The notes under the pieces were generated by a model, which was not told where the DNA came from, searched no databases, and saw only the letters and a program-made list of their open reading frames with translations. Made by a program: the position numbers and the translations under genes. A stretch of 64,000 bases of DNA from WHSW01 sp963767475 (GTDB taxonomy: Bacteria; Actinomycetota; Thermoleophilia; Solirubrobacterales; 70-9), in NCBI GenBank assembly GCA_963767475.1, contig CAVYEI010000003.1:1178001-1242000 (forward strand), read 5' to 3'. Numbering within the stretch: the stretch's first letter is position 1; every line of letters begins with the position of its first letter. Of the stretch, positions 1 to 8,879 are shown in pieces.

Positions 1-259
1 GCGAACGCTCGCGCACCGAGCGGTCGCCGATCACGATCTCGCCCTCGGTGATCTCGACCATCCGGTTTGCCATCCGCATCGCGGTCGTCTTGCCGCAACC
101 CGAGGGACCGACGAGCACGCAGATCTCGCCCGCCGGCACGTCGAGGCTGAGCTTGTCGACGGCCGCGCGATCGGCGCCGGGGTAGCGCTTCGTCGCCTCC
201 CGGAAACTGACCGAGAGCGCTTCCCCTCCCGCGACTGTCGGGCTCGTGCCCTCGACCAC
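1..259 (-). CDS. Glycine betaine/osmoprotectant-type ABC transporter ATP-binding protein (3' part outside window)
   Basis: Partial gene: only the first 86 codons lie in the window, and the gene runs off the left edge. The protein carries a Walker A motif GPSGCGKTT followed by AMRMANRM. This wording is typical of OpuCA/ProV ATPases, which drive uptake of quaternary-amine osmoprotectants at the inner membrane. I chose the GTG start at 259 because an in-frame stop lies five codons upstream and a leaderless -10 box TAGGAT sits nine bases before it. It is divergent from the MFS gene at 307. The subfamily call rests on the Walker A context only. The signature and C-terminal CBS domains are not visible, so another polar-amine ABC ATPase is possible. 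Confidence 0.8.
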   Translation of the reverse strand, partial: MVEGTSPTVAGGEALSVSFREATKRYPGADRAAVDKLSLDVPAGEICVLVGPSGCGKTTAMRMANRMVEITEGEIVIGDRSVRERS

Positions 260-268
260 CTTGGGGCG

Positions 269-274
269 ATCCTA
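269..274 (-). promoter_or_regulatory. Leaderless -10 box (TAGGAT)
   Basis: On the minus strand TAGGAT ends nine bases before the GTG at 259, so the transcript would begin at or next to the start codon. Confidence 0.5.
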
Positions 275-292
275 CCCGGGCGCGGCACGCAT

Positions 293-298
293 TAGGCT
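293..298 (+). promoter_or_regulatory. Leaderless -10 box (TAGGCT)
   Basis: TAGGCT lies eight bases before the GTG at 307. No Shine-Dalgarno sequence is present, which fits a leaderless message. Confidence 0.5.
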
Positions 299-306
299 CG
301 CGGCGC

Positions 307-1737
307 GTGAGCGAGCGGCACAACCCCTGGTGGGTCCTGATCGGATCGTGCACCGGCCTCTTCGTGCTGATGCTCGACTCGACCGTGGTCACGCTGGCGC
401 TGCCCGCGATCCACCGCGACCTGCACGCCTCGACCGACGGGCTGCAGTGGGTGCAGAACGCCTACCTGCTGACGCTCGCGGCGACGGTGGTGGCCGCCGG
501 GCGGCTGGGCGACATCCGCGGTCGCCAGCGGATCTTCCTGATCGGGATGGTGGCGTTCATGGCCGGGTCGGTGCTCGGCGGAGCGGCGGGGTCGGAGGAG
601 GTCCTGGTGGCGGCGCGAGTGGTCCAGGGAGTCGGCGGCGCGGCGCTGCTCTCGCTCTCGCTGGCGCTCACCTCGCACGCGTTCCCGGGCGACCAGCAGG
701 CGCGGGCCCTCGGGATCTGGGCCGCGGTCTCGGCGATCGCGCTGGCGGTCGGCCCGCTCGTCGGCGGGGTCCTGATCGAGGCGGCGAGCTGGCGCTGGAT
801 CTTCTTCATCAACGTGCCGGTGGCCGCCGCCGGGATCATCGTGCTGCTCCTGCGAGGGGCTGAGTCGCGCGATCCCGACGCCCCGCCGCGCGTCGATCTC
901 GCCGGCGCGGCGGTGCTCGCGGCCGGCCTGACGGCGTTCGTTTTCGCCCTGATCGAGGCCGACGACTGGGGCTGGGGATCGCCGCGAACGCTGGGGCTGC
1001 TCGCGGTCGGCGCCGCGGTTCTGTTCTGGTTCTACAGGCTCGAGCACCGGCGCCCCGATCCCTTGGTCGACTTCTCCCTGTTTCGCAATCGGCCCTATCT
1101 CGGCGCCAGCGCCGCGGCCTTCGCGCTCGTCGGCGCCTACTGGACGGTGATGTACTTTCAGCCCCAGTTCCTGCAGCTGGCGCTCGGCTACTCCGCGATC
1201 GCCGCCGGCGCGATGGTGTTGCCGATCACCGTGCCGATGGCCGTCTTCTCGTCTTTCTCCGGGCGCCTGATCGCGGCCCTGGGGGTGCGGGCGACGATGA
1301 CCGCCGGAATGGTGATCGGGCTTGCCGGGCTGGCGCTGATGGCATTGACCCAGGACTCCGGCAGCTTCGGCGCCCTGCTCCCCGGCTACCTCTTGTTCGG
1401 GGTCTCGCTGGCGCTCGTCTACGCGCCGATGTCGACCGCGGCGATGGCGGCGATGCCCGCGGCCAAGGCCGGGATCGCGTCGGGCGTGCTCGCCATGGAC
1501 CGCGTGCTGGCGGGGACCGTCCTGCTCGCGGTCTCCGGGGCGGTGTTCCAGTCGAAGCCCGCCGCCGACTACGACTCCGCGGTTGCCGACGCGATGATCC
1601 CCGGGGTGATCGTGCTCGCGATCGGCGCCGTGCTCACCTGGCTGCTGGTCCGGGCCCCCGCGACCCCGGTGACCCCGGTGACCCCGCCCGAGGGCGAGCT
1701 CCAGCACCACCAGCACCATCGGCGCTTCCACCTCTGA
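307..1737 (+). CDS. MFS drug efflux transporter, EmrB/QacA (DHA2) type
   Basis: A 476-residue integral membrane protein, probably with 14 transmembrane helices, predicted to export toxic compounds by proton antiport. Motif A in the loop after the second helix reads GRLGDIRGRQR. The early stretch LDSTVVTLALPAI is the usual DHA2 helix-1 signature. Length and hydrophobic pattern match the family. The tail ends in a repeated TPVTPVTP stretch and a His-rich end. The GTG start fits the leaderless box at 293. No regulator is adjacent, so the substrate cannot be guessed. A second protein of the same family is encoded at 49675-51090. Confidence 0.88.
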   Translation: MSERHNPWWVLIGSCTGLFVLMLDSTVVTLALPAIHRDLHASTDGLQWVQNAYLLTLAATVVAAGRLGDIRGRQRIFLIGMVAFMAGSVLGGAAGSEEVLVAARVVQGVGGAALLSLSLALTSHAFPGDQQARALGIWAAVSAIALAVGPLVGGVLIEAASWRWIFFINVPVAAAGIIVLLLRGAESRDPDAPPRVDLAGAAVLAAGLTAFVFALIEADDWGWGSPRTLGLLAVGAAVLFWFYRLEHRRPDPLVDFSLFRNRPYLGASAAAFALVGAYWTVMYFQPQFLQLALGYSAIAAGAMVLPITVPMAVFSSFSGRLIAALGVRATMTAGMVIGLAGLALMALTQDSGSFGALLPGYLLFGVSLALVYAPMSTAAMAAMPAAKAGIASGVLAMDRVLAGTVLLAVSGAVFQSKPAADYDSAVADAMIPGVIVLAIGAVLTWLLVRAPATPVTPVTPPEGELQHHQHHRRFHL

Positions 1738-1769
1738 GCGGCCCGCGCCCCGTCTGTTTATATGGGGCG

Positions 1770-4346
1770 GTGGCGGCGACACCGGTGACCCAGGGACTCT
1801 CGAGCGCAGAGGCGCAGCGCAGGCTGGCGCGCCTGGGCGAGCCCGAGCCTCCGAACAGCCGCTCGGTGGCGAGCATCGTCACCGCCAACGTGCTGACCCT
1901 GTTCAACGCGATCATCGGCGTCTTCTTCATCCTCATCCTCTCGCTCGGATTGTGGGCGGACGCGCTCTTCGGCCTGATCGCGATCGTCAACTCGGGCATC
2001 GGGATCCGCCAGGAGCTGAAGGCGAAGGAGACGCTCGACCGGCTGGCGCTGCTGGTCGCGCCGCGGGCGAAGGTGATCCGCGACGGCCGCCTGGCGGAGG
2101 TGACCGCCAACGAGGTCGTCCCCGGCGACATCGTCCGGGTCGAGCCCGGCGACCAGCTGGTCGCCGACGGGCCGCTCGTCGACACGCGCGGGCTGAGCGT
2201 CGACGAGTCGCTGCTCACCGGCGAGTCGGACGGGATCCGCAAGCGAATCGGCGACCGCATGCTCTCGGGCTCGTTCGGGCTCTCGGGCTCCGGCCACTAC
2301 GAGGTCGACGCCGTGCGCGAGCAGAGCTACGCCGAGAAGGTCGCCGGGGAGGCGCGCGAGTTTCGCCACGCGCCGTCGCCGCTGCAGCTCGAGGTCAACA
2401 CGGTGCTCAAGGCGACGACGATCGCCCTGGTGCCGATCGCCCTGATCGTGCTCGCCGGGTTCACGATCCACGACAAGGACTTCCGCGACGCGGCCCAGGA
2501 GGCGACCGCCGGGCTGGTGACCCTGATCCCGGAGGGCCTGGTGTTGCTGATGAGCGTCACCCTGGCGCTCGCCGCGGTCCGCCTGGCGAGGCAGAACACC
2601 CTCGTCCAGCAGATGGCGGCGACCGAGGCGCTGGCCGCGGTCGACACGATCTGCGTCGACAAGACCGGCACGCTCACCGACGGCACGCTGAAGCTGGTCG
2701 CGGTCGAGGTGCCCGACGCCGACCGCGGGCCCGACGCCGAGCGCGCGCTCGGCACCTTCGCCGCCTCGGCCGGGGAGCGCAACCGGACCCTGGAGACGAT
2801 CGCCGAGCACTACCCGGCCCGCCCCGAGGAGCCGACCGCCGAGGTGCCTTTCTCCTCGCAGTGGAAGTGGAGCGGGTTGACCCTGAACGGCCGCAGCTAC
2901 GTGATCGGCGCCCCCGACGTGCTCACCAGGGCCGGGGCTCTCAACCTCTCCGAGGGCATGCGCACCCGGCTCGAGGAACACACGCGGGCCGGGCGCCGCG
3001 TGATCGTCTTCGGCGAGGTGCGCGGCGCGCTGCCCTCCGATCCGGCGACCCAGCCGCCACCGCCGCTCGAGGCGCGGGCGCTGGTCGTGCTCGAGGAGAC
3101 CCTGCGTCCCGACGCGGCGGAGACGATCGCCTACATGCGCGAGCAGCAGGTCGATCTGAAGCTGATCTCCGGCGACGCGCGCGAGACCGTGACCGCGGTC
3201 GCCCACGCCGTCGGCGTACCGGCCGACGCGCAGGTGATCGAGGGGCCGGACCTGCCCACCGACAAGGGCGGGCTCGCCCAGGCCGCGCTTGGCAACACGA
3301 TCTTCTGCCGGATCACCCCGGAGCAGAAGAAGGCCCTGGTCGGGGCGCTGGCCGAGAAGGGACGGTTCACGGCGATGATCGGCGACGGGGTCAACGACGT
3401 GCCGGCGCTGAAGCAGGCGCGGCTTGCGGTCGCGATGGGCTCCGGCAGCCAGATCACCAAGGGCGTCGCCGACATCGTCCTCCTGCGCGACCAGTTCTCG
3501 ATGCTGCCGCGGGCGGTCGGCGAGGGCCGCCGGATCGCCCGCAACATCCACCGGCTCGGGCGCCTCTACCTGACCAAGTCGGTCTATGCCGGCTTCCTGA
3601 TCCTGCTCGCCGCGATCTTCAACTTCACCTTCCCGTTCCTGCCGCGCCAGCTGACCGTGGCCGCCTTCCTGACGATCGGCATTCCCTCGTTCGTGCTCGC
3701 GATCCTGCCCAGCGAGGGCCCGCTATACCGCGGGCGGCTGCTGAAGGCGCTGGCCGCGTTCGCGTTCCCGGCCGGGATCGCGATGGGGATCGCCTCGCTG
3801 CTCTCGATCTTCTTCGTCGACACCGTCTTCGGCGGCACGCTCGAGGAGGGCCGCACCGCGGCGACGACGACGCTGATCGTGCTCGGGCTCTGCTTCATCG
3901 TCCTGCTCGAGCGCGGACCGGGTCGCGAGCACATCACCGTGCAGAGCTACATGCTGGCCCTGGTCGCGATCCTCGGCGCGATCTTCGCCGGGATCATCGC
4001 GATCGAGCCGGTGCGCGAGTTCTTCGACCTCGTCGTCCTCTCCGGTGGCCAGTGGTTCGCCGCCCTGCTCTGCGTCGCGATCGGGCTCGGGATCGCCGGC
4101 GCGGCCTGGCAGCTGCCCTACGTGCAGCGGCTCGAGCTGCCCGAGGGCAGCGTGCTCGAGCCCGACGACGGGCCCGAACCCACCCACACGCCGCGCACCG
4201 GCGAGTTCGACGCGGTCAAGGTCCCGCCCGTGCCCGAGCCGCAACCCGAGCCGCCGCCGAGCGCGCCGCCCGGCACCGCGCCGCCCGACACCGCGAGCGA
4301 GGCACCGACTACGGTCGCACCGACAGAGCGGATGGAACGGTCATGA
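1770..4346 (+). CDS. Cation-transporting P-type ATPase, Ca2+-type (CtpE-like)
   Basis: An 858-residue ATP-driven cation pump. Visible landmarks are the actuator loop TGES near residue 150, PEGL at 254-257 in helix M4, the phosphorylation site DKTGTLT with Asp297, and the hinge GDGVNDVPALK near residue 540. PEGL in M4 and a short nucleotide-binding domain are features of type II Ca2+-handling pumps and of mycobacterial CtpE, so Ca2+ is the best guess. Mg2+ or another divalent ion cannot be excluded. The last 50 or so residues form an unusual Pro/Glu-rich cytoplasmic tail. The stop overlaps the start of the pyruvate kinase gene (ATGA), implying translational coupling. The GTG start is the best available and has no clear Shine-Dalgarno. 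Confidence 0.88.
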   Translation: MAATPVTQGLSSAEAQRRLARLGEPEPPNSRSVASIVTANVLTLFNAIIGVFFILILSLGLWADALFGLIAIVNSGIGIRQELKAKETLDRLALLVAPRAKVIRDGRLAEVTANEVVPGDIVRVEPGDQLVADGPLVDTRGLSVDESLLTGESDGIRKRIGDRMLSGSFGLSGSGHYEVDAVREQSYAEKVAGEAREFRHAPSPLQLEVNTVLKATTIALVPIALIVLAGFTIHDKDFRDAAQEATAGLVTLIPEGLVLLMSVTLALAAVRLARQNTLVQQMAATEALAAVDTICVDKTGTLTDGTLKLVAVEVPDADRGPDAERALGTFAASAGERNRTLETIAEHYPARPEEPTAEVPFSSQWKWSGLTLNGRSYVIGAPDVLTRAGALNLSEGMRTRLEEHTRAGRRVIVFGEVRGALPSDPATQPPPPLEARALVVLEETLRPDAAETIAYMREQQVDLKLISGDARETVTAVAHAVGVPADAQVIEGPDLPTDKGGLAQAALGNTIFCRITPEQKKALVGALAEKGRFTAMIGDGVNDVPALKQARLAVAMGSGSQITKGVADIVLLRDQFSMLPRAVGEGRRIARNIHRLGRLYLTKSVYAGFLILLAAIFNFTFPFLPRQLTVAAFLTIGIPSFVLAILPSEGPLYRGRLLKALAAFAFPAGIAMGIASLLSIFFVDTVFGGTLEEGRTAATTTLIVLGLCFIVLLERGPGREHITVQSYMLALVAILGAIFAGIIAIEPVREFFDLVVLSGGQWFAALLCVAIGLGIAGAAWQLPYVQRLELPEGSVLEPDDGPEPTHTPRTGEFDAVKVPPVPEPQPEPPPSAPPGTAPPDTASEAPTTVAPTERMERS

Positions 4347-5767
4347 ACTCTCACCGCCGGACCAAGATCGTGACCACGATCGGACCGGCCACGCGCAGCG
4401 TCGAGGGCATGCTGGAGCTGATCGAGGCCGGCGCCGACGTCTTCCGCTTCAACTTCTCCCACGGCACCCGCGCCGACCACGCCGAGAACGTGACCATGGC
4501 GCGCGAGGCGGCCGAGCGCAGCGGCAAGGAGGTCGGGATCCTCGGCGACCTGCCGGGCCCGAAGCTGCGGATCGGCGATGTCACCGACGGGATCGTCGGC
4601 CTGCGCCCGGGCTCGGAGATCGTGCTCACGACCGAGGACTGCGTGGGCACCGACGATCGCCTCTCGGTCTCCTTCGACGGGCTTCCCGAGGCGGTGACCA
4701 CCGACGGCCTCGTCTATCTCGCCGACGGGCGAATCCGGCTGCGGGTGCTCGAGGCCGGCGACGACGAGGTCCGCTGCTCGGTCGAGGTCGGCGGCCGCGT
4801 CTCCTCACACCAGGGCCTCAACCTGCCCGGCGCCGACGTCGGTCTGCCGGCGGCCGGTCGCGAGGACCTCGCCTGGGTCGATTTCGCGATCGAGCAGGGG
4901 ATCGACCTGCTCGCGGTCTCCTTCGTTCGCCGCGCCGAGGACCTGGCCCCGGTCGAGCGCCGGGTGCGCACCGGCGGCTCCGACATCCCCGTGATCGCGA
5001 AGATCGAAAAGCCGCAGGCGGCCGAGCGCGCCGAGGAGATCGTCAAGGCGGTGACCGCCGGGATCATGGTCGCCCGCGGCGACCTCGGGATCGAGCTGCC
5101 GATCGAGAAGGTCCCCGGGGTGCAGCGGCGGCTGCTGGCGCTCTCGGGCAAGTACTCGCGACCGTCGATCACCGCGACCCAGATGCTCGCCTCGATGGTC
5201 GCCTCGCCGCGCCCGACCCGGGCCGAGGTCTCCGACGTCGCCAACGCGATCTACCAGGGCACCGACGCGGTGATGCTCTCCGAGGAGACCGCGGTCGGCG
5301 AGTACCCGGCCGAGGCGGTGCGGGTGATGGACCGGATCGCCCGCGAGACCGAGCCCGAGCTGCCCTACGGCGACTGGGTCTTCAACCGCGTGCTCTCCGA
5401 CGACTCCGACGTCGCCAGCTCGGTCGCCCGCGCCGCCGTCGGCGCCACCTACACCCTCGGGCTGTCGGCGATCATCGTCCCCACCCGCAGCGGGCGCACC
5501 GCGCGCCTGGTCTCCGCGCATCGCCCTCGGACCCCGGTGCTGGCGATCTCGCCACGGCTGGAGACGGTCCGGCGGCTCAACCTGCTGTTCGGCGTCCAGT
5601 GCAAGATCGCCGAGGAGTGGACCGGGCTCACGGCGCTGCTCGACGATTGCGCCCGGCTGGCGAAGGAGTCCGGGGTCGCCAAGTCGGGCGACCTGATCGC
5701 GATCACAGCCGGGCTTCCCCAGCAGGACCTGGGCACGAACCTGTTCGAGGTCCACCGGGTCCCGTAG
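4343..5767 (+). CDS. pyk: Pyruvate kinase
   Basis: A 474-residue glycolytic enzyme that transfers phosphate from phosphoenolpyruvate to ADP. The start TKIVTTIGP, the FRFNFSHG loop, the catalytic-lysine motif IAKIEKPQA, the metal site MVARGDLGIELP and the helix SITATQMLASM are all present. The C-terminal domain contains the usual TRSGRTA effector-site loop. At the position of rabbit Glu117 (GPEIR) this enzyme has Lys74 (GPKLR). Family knowledge links that residue to K+-independent activity. The gene overlaps the preceding P-type ATPase by four bases, an unusual partnership of an ion pump with an ATP-generating enzyme. Confidence 0.96.
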   Translation: MNSHRRTKIVTTIGPATRSVEGMLELIEAGADVFRFNFSHGTRADHAENVTMAREAAERSGKEVGILGDLPGPKLRIGDVTDGIVGLRPGSEIVLTTEDCVGTDDRLSVSFDGLPEAVTTDGLVYLADGRIRLRVLEAGDDEVRCSVEVGGRVSSHQGLNLPGADVGLPAAGREDLAWVDFAIEQGIDLLAVSFVRRAEDLAPVERRVRTGGSDIPVIAKIEKPQAAERAEEIVKAVTAGIMVARGDLGIELPIEKVPGVQRRLLALSGKYSRPSITATQMLASMVASPRPTRAEVSDVANAIYQGTDAVMLSEETAVGEYPAEAVRVMDRIARETEPELPYGDWVFNRVLSDDSDVASSVARAAVGATYTLGLSAIIVPTRSGRTARLVSAHRPRTPVLAISPRLETVRRLNLLFGVQCKIAEEWTGLTALLDDCARLAKESGVAKSGDLIAITAGLPQQDLGTNLFEVHRVP

Positions 5768-5808
5768 CCGCCGGCCGGGCCGGTTGGTTGACGGAGCGCC
5801 GGTGGTGT

Positions 5809-5814
5809 TAGGGT
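5809..5814 (+). promoter_or_regulatory. Leaderless -10 box (TAGGGT)
   Basis: TAGGGT ends eight bases before the ATG at 5823. This decides that start over the longer frame beginning at 5784. Confidence 0.5.
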
Positions 5815-5822
5815 CGGCCACT

Positions 5823-7460
5823 ATGGCGGGGCGCGTGGCGGCAGGCATCTGCATCGCAGTACTCGGATCGGCGAGCGCGGCCTCGGCCGCGCCGGGCGAT
5901 CTCGACACCAGTTTCGGCAACGGCGGCAAGGCCGTGCTCGACCTGGGAGGGAACGAGAGCGGTCCGGACACCGCCGTGCTCGGCGACGGCAGCGTCGTGA
6001 TCGGTGCTCGAACGACGCTCGGTATCAACCCCTTCAACGTCGCGGTCGCCCGGGTCGGTCCCACCGGGGTACCCGACGCCTCCTGGGGGGTCGGCGGCGT
6101 GCGCGTACTCGACCTCGGCGGCAATGACGCCACCTTCGGCACCGGGGTCGAGGCGCAGGCGGACGGCAGGGTCGTGGTCGCGGCCGGCACCAGCGCCGGC
6201 CCCAACCCGCAGAACTTCGCGGTCACGCGGCTGAGCACCGCAGGCTCGGTCGAACCCGGCTTCGGAACCGGCGGAACGAGGGTGATCGATTTCACCTTCG
6301 GCGGCCCGGCGAGCGACGACGGGCTCTTTGACCTCGACCTCGCCGCCGACGAGCGGATCGTCACCGCCGGCTACACGAACCTGTTCGGACCAGGGCGCAA
6401 CTTCGGCGTCGCCAAGCTCGACGCCTCTGGCGCGCCGGATGCCTCGTTCGGGGGTGGCTTCGGGCTCTCCTCTGGGAGCATCGGCGGCAATGACGTGGCC
6501 CGGGCCGTGGCGGTGCAGCCCGACGACATGATCGTCAGCGTCGGCTACACCGTGGCCGGACCCAACCCCGACAACGTCGCCGTCACCCGGGTCCAGGCGA
6601 ACGGATCGTTCGATCCGAGCTTCATCGGAGGCGGCGCGACCGCCTTCGACCTCGGCTCGGCCTTCGACTTCGGCAGCGACGTGGCCCTGCAACCCGACGG
6701 CAAGATCCTGGTCTCCGGATCGACGAGCGCCGGTCCGAATCCTCCCAGCGCGGGGCCGAATGCCCGCAACCTTTTCGTCATGCGCCTGAACCCGAACGGA
6801 TCGCCGGACCCCTCGTTCGGGGCCGGCGGCGTGGCGATCTTCGACTTCGGGGCATCCGAGGGGTTCGGATCGATCGCGCTGCAGCCGGACGGCAAGATCG
6901 TCGCCGCGACCACCTCCGCGGGGCAGCTGGGGCTGGCCCGGCTGAAGACCGACGGCAGCCTCGATCCCGGTTTCGCCGGCGGCGGTAAGACGGTCGTCGA
7001 CCTCGACCTCGGCGAAACCGACGTGCCGGTGGAGCTGCTGCCCGACGGCAAGATCCTCGTGGGCTTCCAGACGGCCAGCGGCCCCAATCCCGACAACCTC
7101 GGTCTCGCCCGATTCGACGGCGGCGAGCCCACGAACCCGCCGACCTGTGCCGGCAGGGTCGCCACGATCGCGGGCGGCGACGGAGCCGAGAAGCTCGCCG
7201 GCACCGACGGCGACGACGTGGTCGCGAGCCTGGGCGGCAACGACAAGGTCGACGGCGGCAGGGGCAACGACGTGGTCTGCCTCGGTGCCGGCAACGACAA
7301 GGCATCGGGCGGGCCCGGCAAGGACGTGCTCTACGGCGATGACGGCAAGGACAAGCTCAAGGGGCAAGGGGGCAGGGACAGGCTCGTCGGCGGCAAGGGC
7401 AAGGACAAGTGCGCCGGAGGGCCGGCCAAGGACAAGGCCAAGTGCGAGCGGGAGAGCTGA
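5823..7460 (+). CDS. Secreted delta-60 repeat protein with RTX-like calcium-binding C-terminus
   Basis: A 545-residue exported protein. An N-terminal signal peptide with an alanine-rich cleavage region (SAASAAPGD) is followed by about seven delta-60 repeats of the type 'DGKIVVAG...FAVARL...GSLDPSFGxGG', expected to fold as a beta-propeller-like domain. The last 90 residues are glycine/aspartate nonapeptide repeats (GGNDKVDGG, GKGKDKCAGG) resembling RTX Ca2+-binding rolls, with lysine in many positions that normally hold hydrophobic residues. Two cysteines lie in the last repeats. Such proteins are common in Solirubrobacterales, but their role is unknown; adhesion or a surface layer function is a guess. 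The ATG at 5823 is chosen from the leaderless box and the signal peptide. Confidence 0.82.
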   Translation: MAGRVAAGICIAVLGSASAASAAPGDLDTSFGNGGKAVLDLGGNESGPDTAVLGDGSVVIGARTTLGINPFNVAVARVGPTGVPDASWGVGGVRVLDLGGNDATFGTGVEAQADGRVVVAAGTSAGPNPQNFAVTRLSTAGSVEPGFGTGGTRVIDFTFGGPASDDGLFDLDLAADERIVTAGYTNLFGPGRNFGVAKLDASGAPDASFGGGFGLSSGSIGGNDVARAVAVQPDDMIVSVGYTVAGPNPDNVAVTRVQANGSFDPSFIGGGATAFDLGSAFDFGSDVALQPDGKILVSGSTSAGPNPPSAGPNARNLFVMRLNPNGSPDPSFGAGGVAIFDFGASEGFGSIALQPDGKIVAATTSAGQLGLARLKTDGSLDPGFAGGGKTVVDLDLGETDVPVELLPDGKILVGFQTASGPNPDNLGLARFDGGEPTNPPTCAGRVATIAGGDGAEKLAGTDGDDVVASLGGNDKVDGGRGNDVVCLGAGNDKASGGPGKDVLYGDDGKDKLKGQGGRDRLVGGKGKDKCAGGPAKDKAKCERES

Positions 7461-7471
7461 CGCCGCGCGGA

Positions 7472-7477
7472 TAGGGT
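7472..7477 (+). promoter_or_regulatory. Leaderless -10 box (TAGGGT)
   Basis: TAGGGT with an eight-base spacer to the GTG at 7486. Confidence 0.5.
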
Positions 7478-7485
7478 TCCTCGCC

Positions 7486-8496
7486 GTGAAGGTCGACGCG
7501 GGCACATATCACCCGAGCATCGATGCCGCCGGCAACGCCGCTGTCGCGGCCGAGCGCGACGGCTACGACGGCTGGGCGGCGTTCGAGACCCAGATCGACC
7601 CCTTCCTCGCCTGCGCGATCGCCGCCGAGCGCACCGAGACGATCGGGATCGGCACCTCGATCGTGGTCGCCTTCGCGCGCAACCCGATGACCGTCGCCCT
7701 GCAGGCAAACGACGTCCAGGCGCTCTCCGAGGGAAGGTTCGTGCTCGGGCTGGGCTCACAGATCAAGCCCCACATCACCCGCCGCTACTCGATGCCGTGG
7801 TCGAAGCCGGCCGCGCGGATGCGCGAGTTCATCCTCGCGATCCGGGCGATCTGGGACACCTGGGAGAGCGGCGCCGAGCTCGCCTTCGAGGGCGAGTTCT
7901 ACACCCACACGCTGATGGCGCCGTTCTTCAACCCGGGCCCGAACCCGCACGGAAACCCGAAGATCATGCTCGCCGCCGTCGGGCCGCTGATGACCGAGAC
8001 CGCCGGCGAGGTCGCCGACGGCATCCTCGTGCACGGGTTCTCGACCGAGCGCTATTTGCGCGAGGCGACGCTGCCGGCGCTCGAGCGCGGCTTCGCCAAG
8101 GCCGGGCGCACGATCGAGGGCTTCGAGATCACCGCCCCGTCGTTCGTGGTCGCCGCCGACACCGAGGACGAGATCGCCGCCGGCGTCGCTCAGGTCAAGG
8201 AGCAGATCGCCTTCTACGGCTCCACGCCCGCCTACCGGCCGGTCCTCGAGCTGCATGGCTGGGGCGAGCTTCAGGACGAGCTCAAGGCGATGACCAAGCG
8301 CGGCGAGTGGGACCGGATGTCGGAGCTGATCGACGACGAGCTGGTGGAGACGTTCGCCGTCGTCGGCAGGCCCGAGGAGGCGGTGGCCGAGATCAAGCGC
8401 CGCTACGGCGACATCGCCACCCGGATCACGCTGCCGCTGCCGGCCGAGCGCGACGAGGAGCGCTGGCGCGGCCTGTTCGACTCGCTGCGCGACTGA
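7486..8496 (+). CDS. LLM-class (luciferase-like) oxidoreductase, probably F420-dependent
   Basis: A 336-residue TIM-barrel flavin or F420 oxidoreductase. The order AERDGYDGWAAFET, ERTETIGIGTSIVVAFARNPM and LSEGRFVLGLGSQI is characteristic of the TIGR03617-like subgroup found in F420-producing actinobacteria. The insertion with PFFNPGPNPHGNPKIMLAAVG is also typical. The substrate is unknown, and members range from alcohol dehydrogenases to hydride transferases. The GTG start is supported by the leaderless box at 7472. It is followed after two bases by the vanZ-like gene and may share its transcript. Confidence 0.85.
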   Translation: MKVDAGTYHPSIDAAGNAAVAAERDGYDGWAAFETQIDPFLACAIAAERTETIGIGTSIVVAFARNPMTVALQANDVQALSEGRFVLGLGSQIKPHITRRYSMPWSKPAARMREFILAIRAIWDTWESGAELAFEGEFYTHTLMAPFFNPGPNPHGNPKIMLAAVGPLMTETAGEVADGILVHGFSTERYLREATLPALERGFAKAGRTIEGFEITAPSFVVAADTEDEIAAGVAQVKEQIAFYGSTPAYRPVLELHGWGELQDELKAMTKRGEWDRMSELIDDELVETFAVVGRPEEAVAEIKRRYGDIATRITLPLPAERDEERWRGLFDSLRD

Positions 8497-8498
8497 GC

Positions 8499-8879
8499 GT
8501 GGGCTCGACGCCACTTCGCGCGCTGGCGCCGCTGGCGCTGATGGCGACGATCTTCTACCTCTCGGCGCAGCAGAGCGTCGGCCCCGAGCTGCCGGCGTTC
8601 ACCCGCGTGATCGCCCACTTCACGGAGTACGCGCTCCTGGCATCGCTCTGGGTCTGGGCGCTGGCGCCCTCGCTGGGCCGGCGCGCGTTTGCCGCCGCGG
8701 CGGCGATCTGCATCCTCTACGCGATCAGCGACGAATACCACCAGCGCTTCGTCGAGGGGCGCGACTCCGACATCGTCGACGTCCTCGTCGACGCCTGCGG
8801 GATCGCCTTCGCGGTGCTGCTGATCAGTCGCGTGTCAGCTCGGCGAGCAGCTTCGCGTCGGCATCCGACATCCCCGTGA
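8499..8879 (+). CDS. VanZ-like family membrane protein
   Basis: A 126-residue membrane protein with about four short helices. The family pattern is clear: FYLSAQ(Q) near the N-terminus, HFTEYALLASLW in the middle, and AISDEYHQRFVEGRDSDIVDVLVD near the C-terminus, where the conserved His, Glu and Asp residues cluster. The founding member is linked to teicoplanin resistance, but most homologues have no known function. The GTG start lies two bases after the preceding stop. Its 3' end overlaps the convergent ATP-grasp gene by 56 bases, an unusually long tail-to-tail overlap. Confidence 0.82.
   Translation: MGSTPLRALAPLALMATIFYLSAQQSVGPELPAFTRVIAHFTEYALLASLWVWALAPSLGRRAFAAAAAICILYAISDEYHQRFVEGRDSDIVDVLVDACGIAFAVLLISRVSARRAASRRHPTSP

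Noticed and set aside
292..1782. 496-codon minus-strand open frame opposite the MFS gene
   Set aside because: Shadow of the GC-rich MFS gene: the product is almost only His, Arg, Gly, Asp and Glu.
5784..5822. Earlier start for the delta-60 protein
   Set aside because: It would put 13 residues before the signal peptide and would include the -10 box in the coding region.
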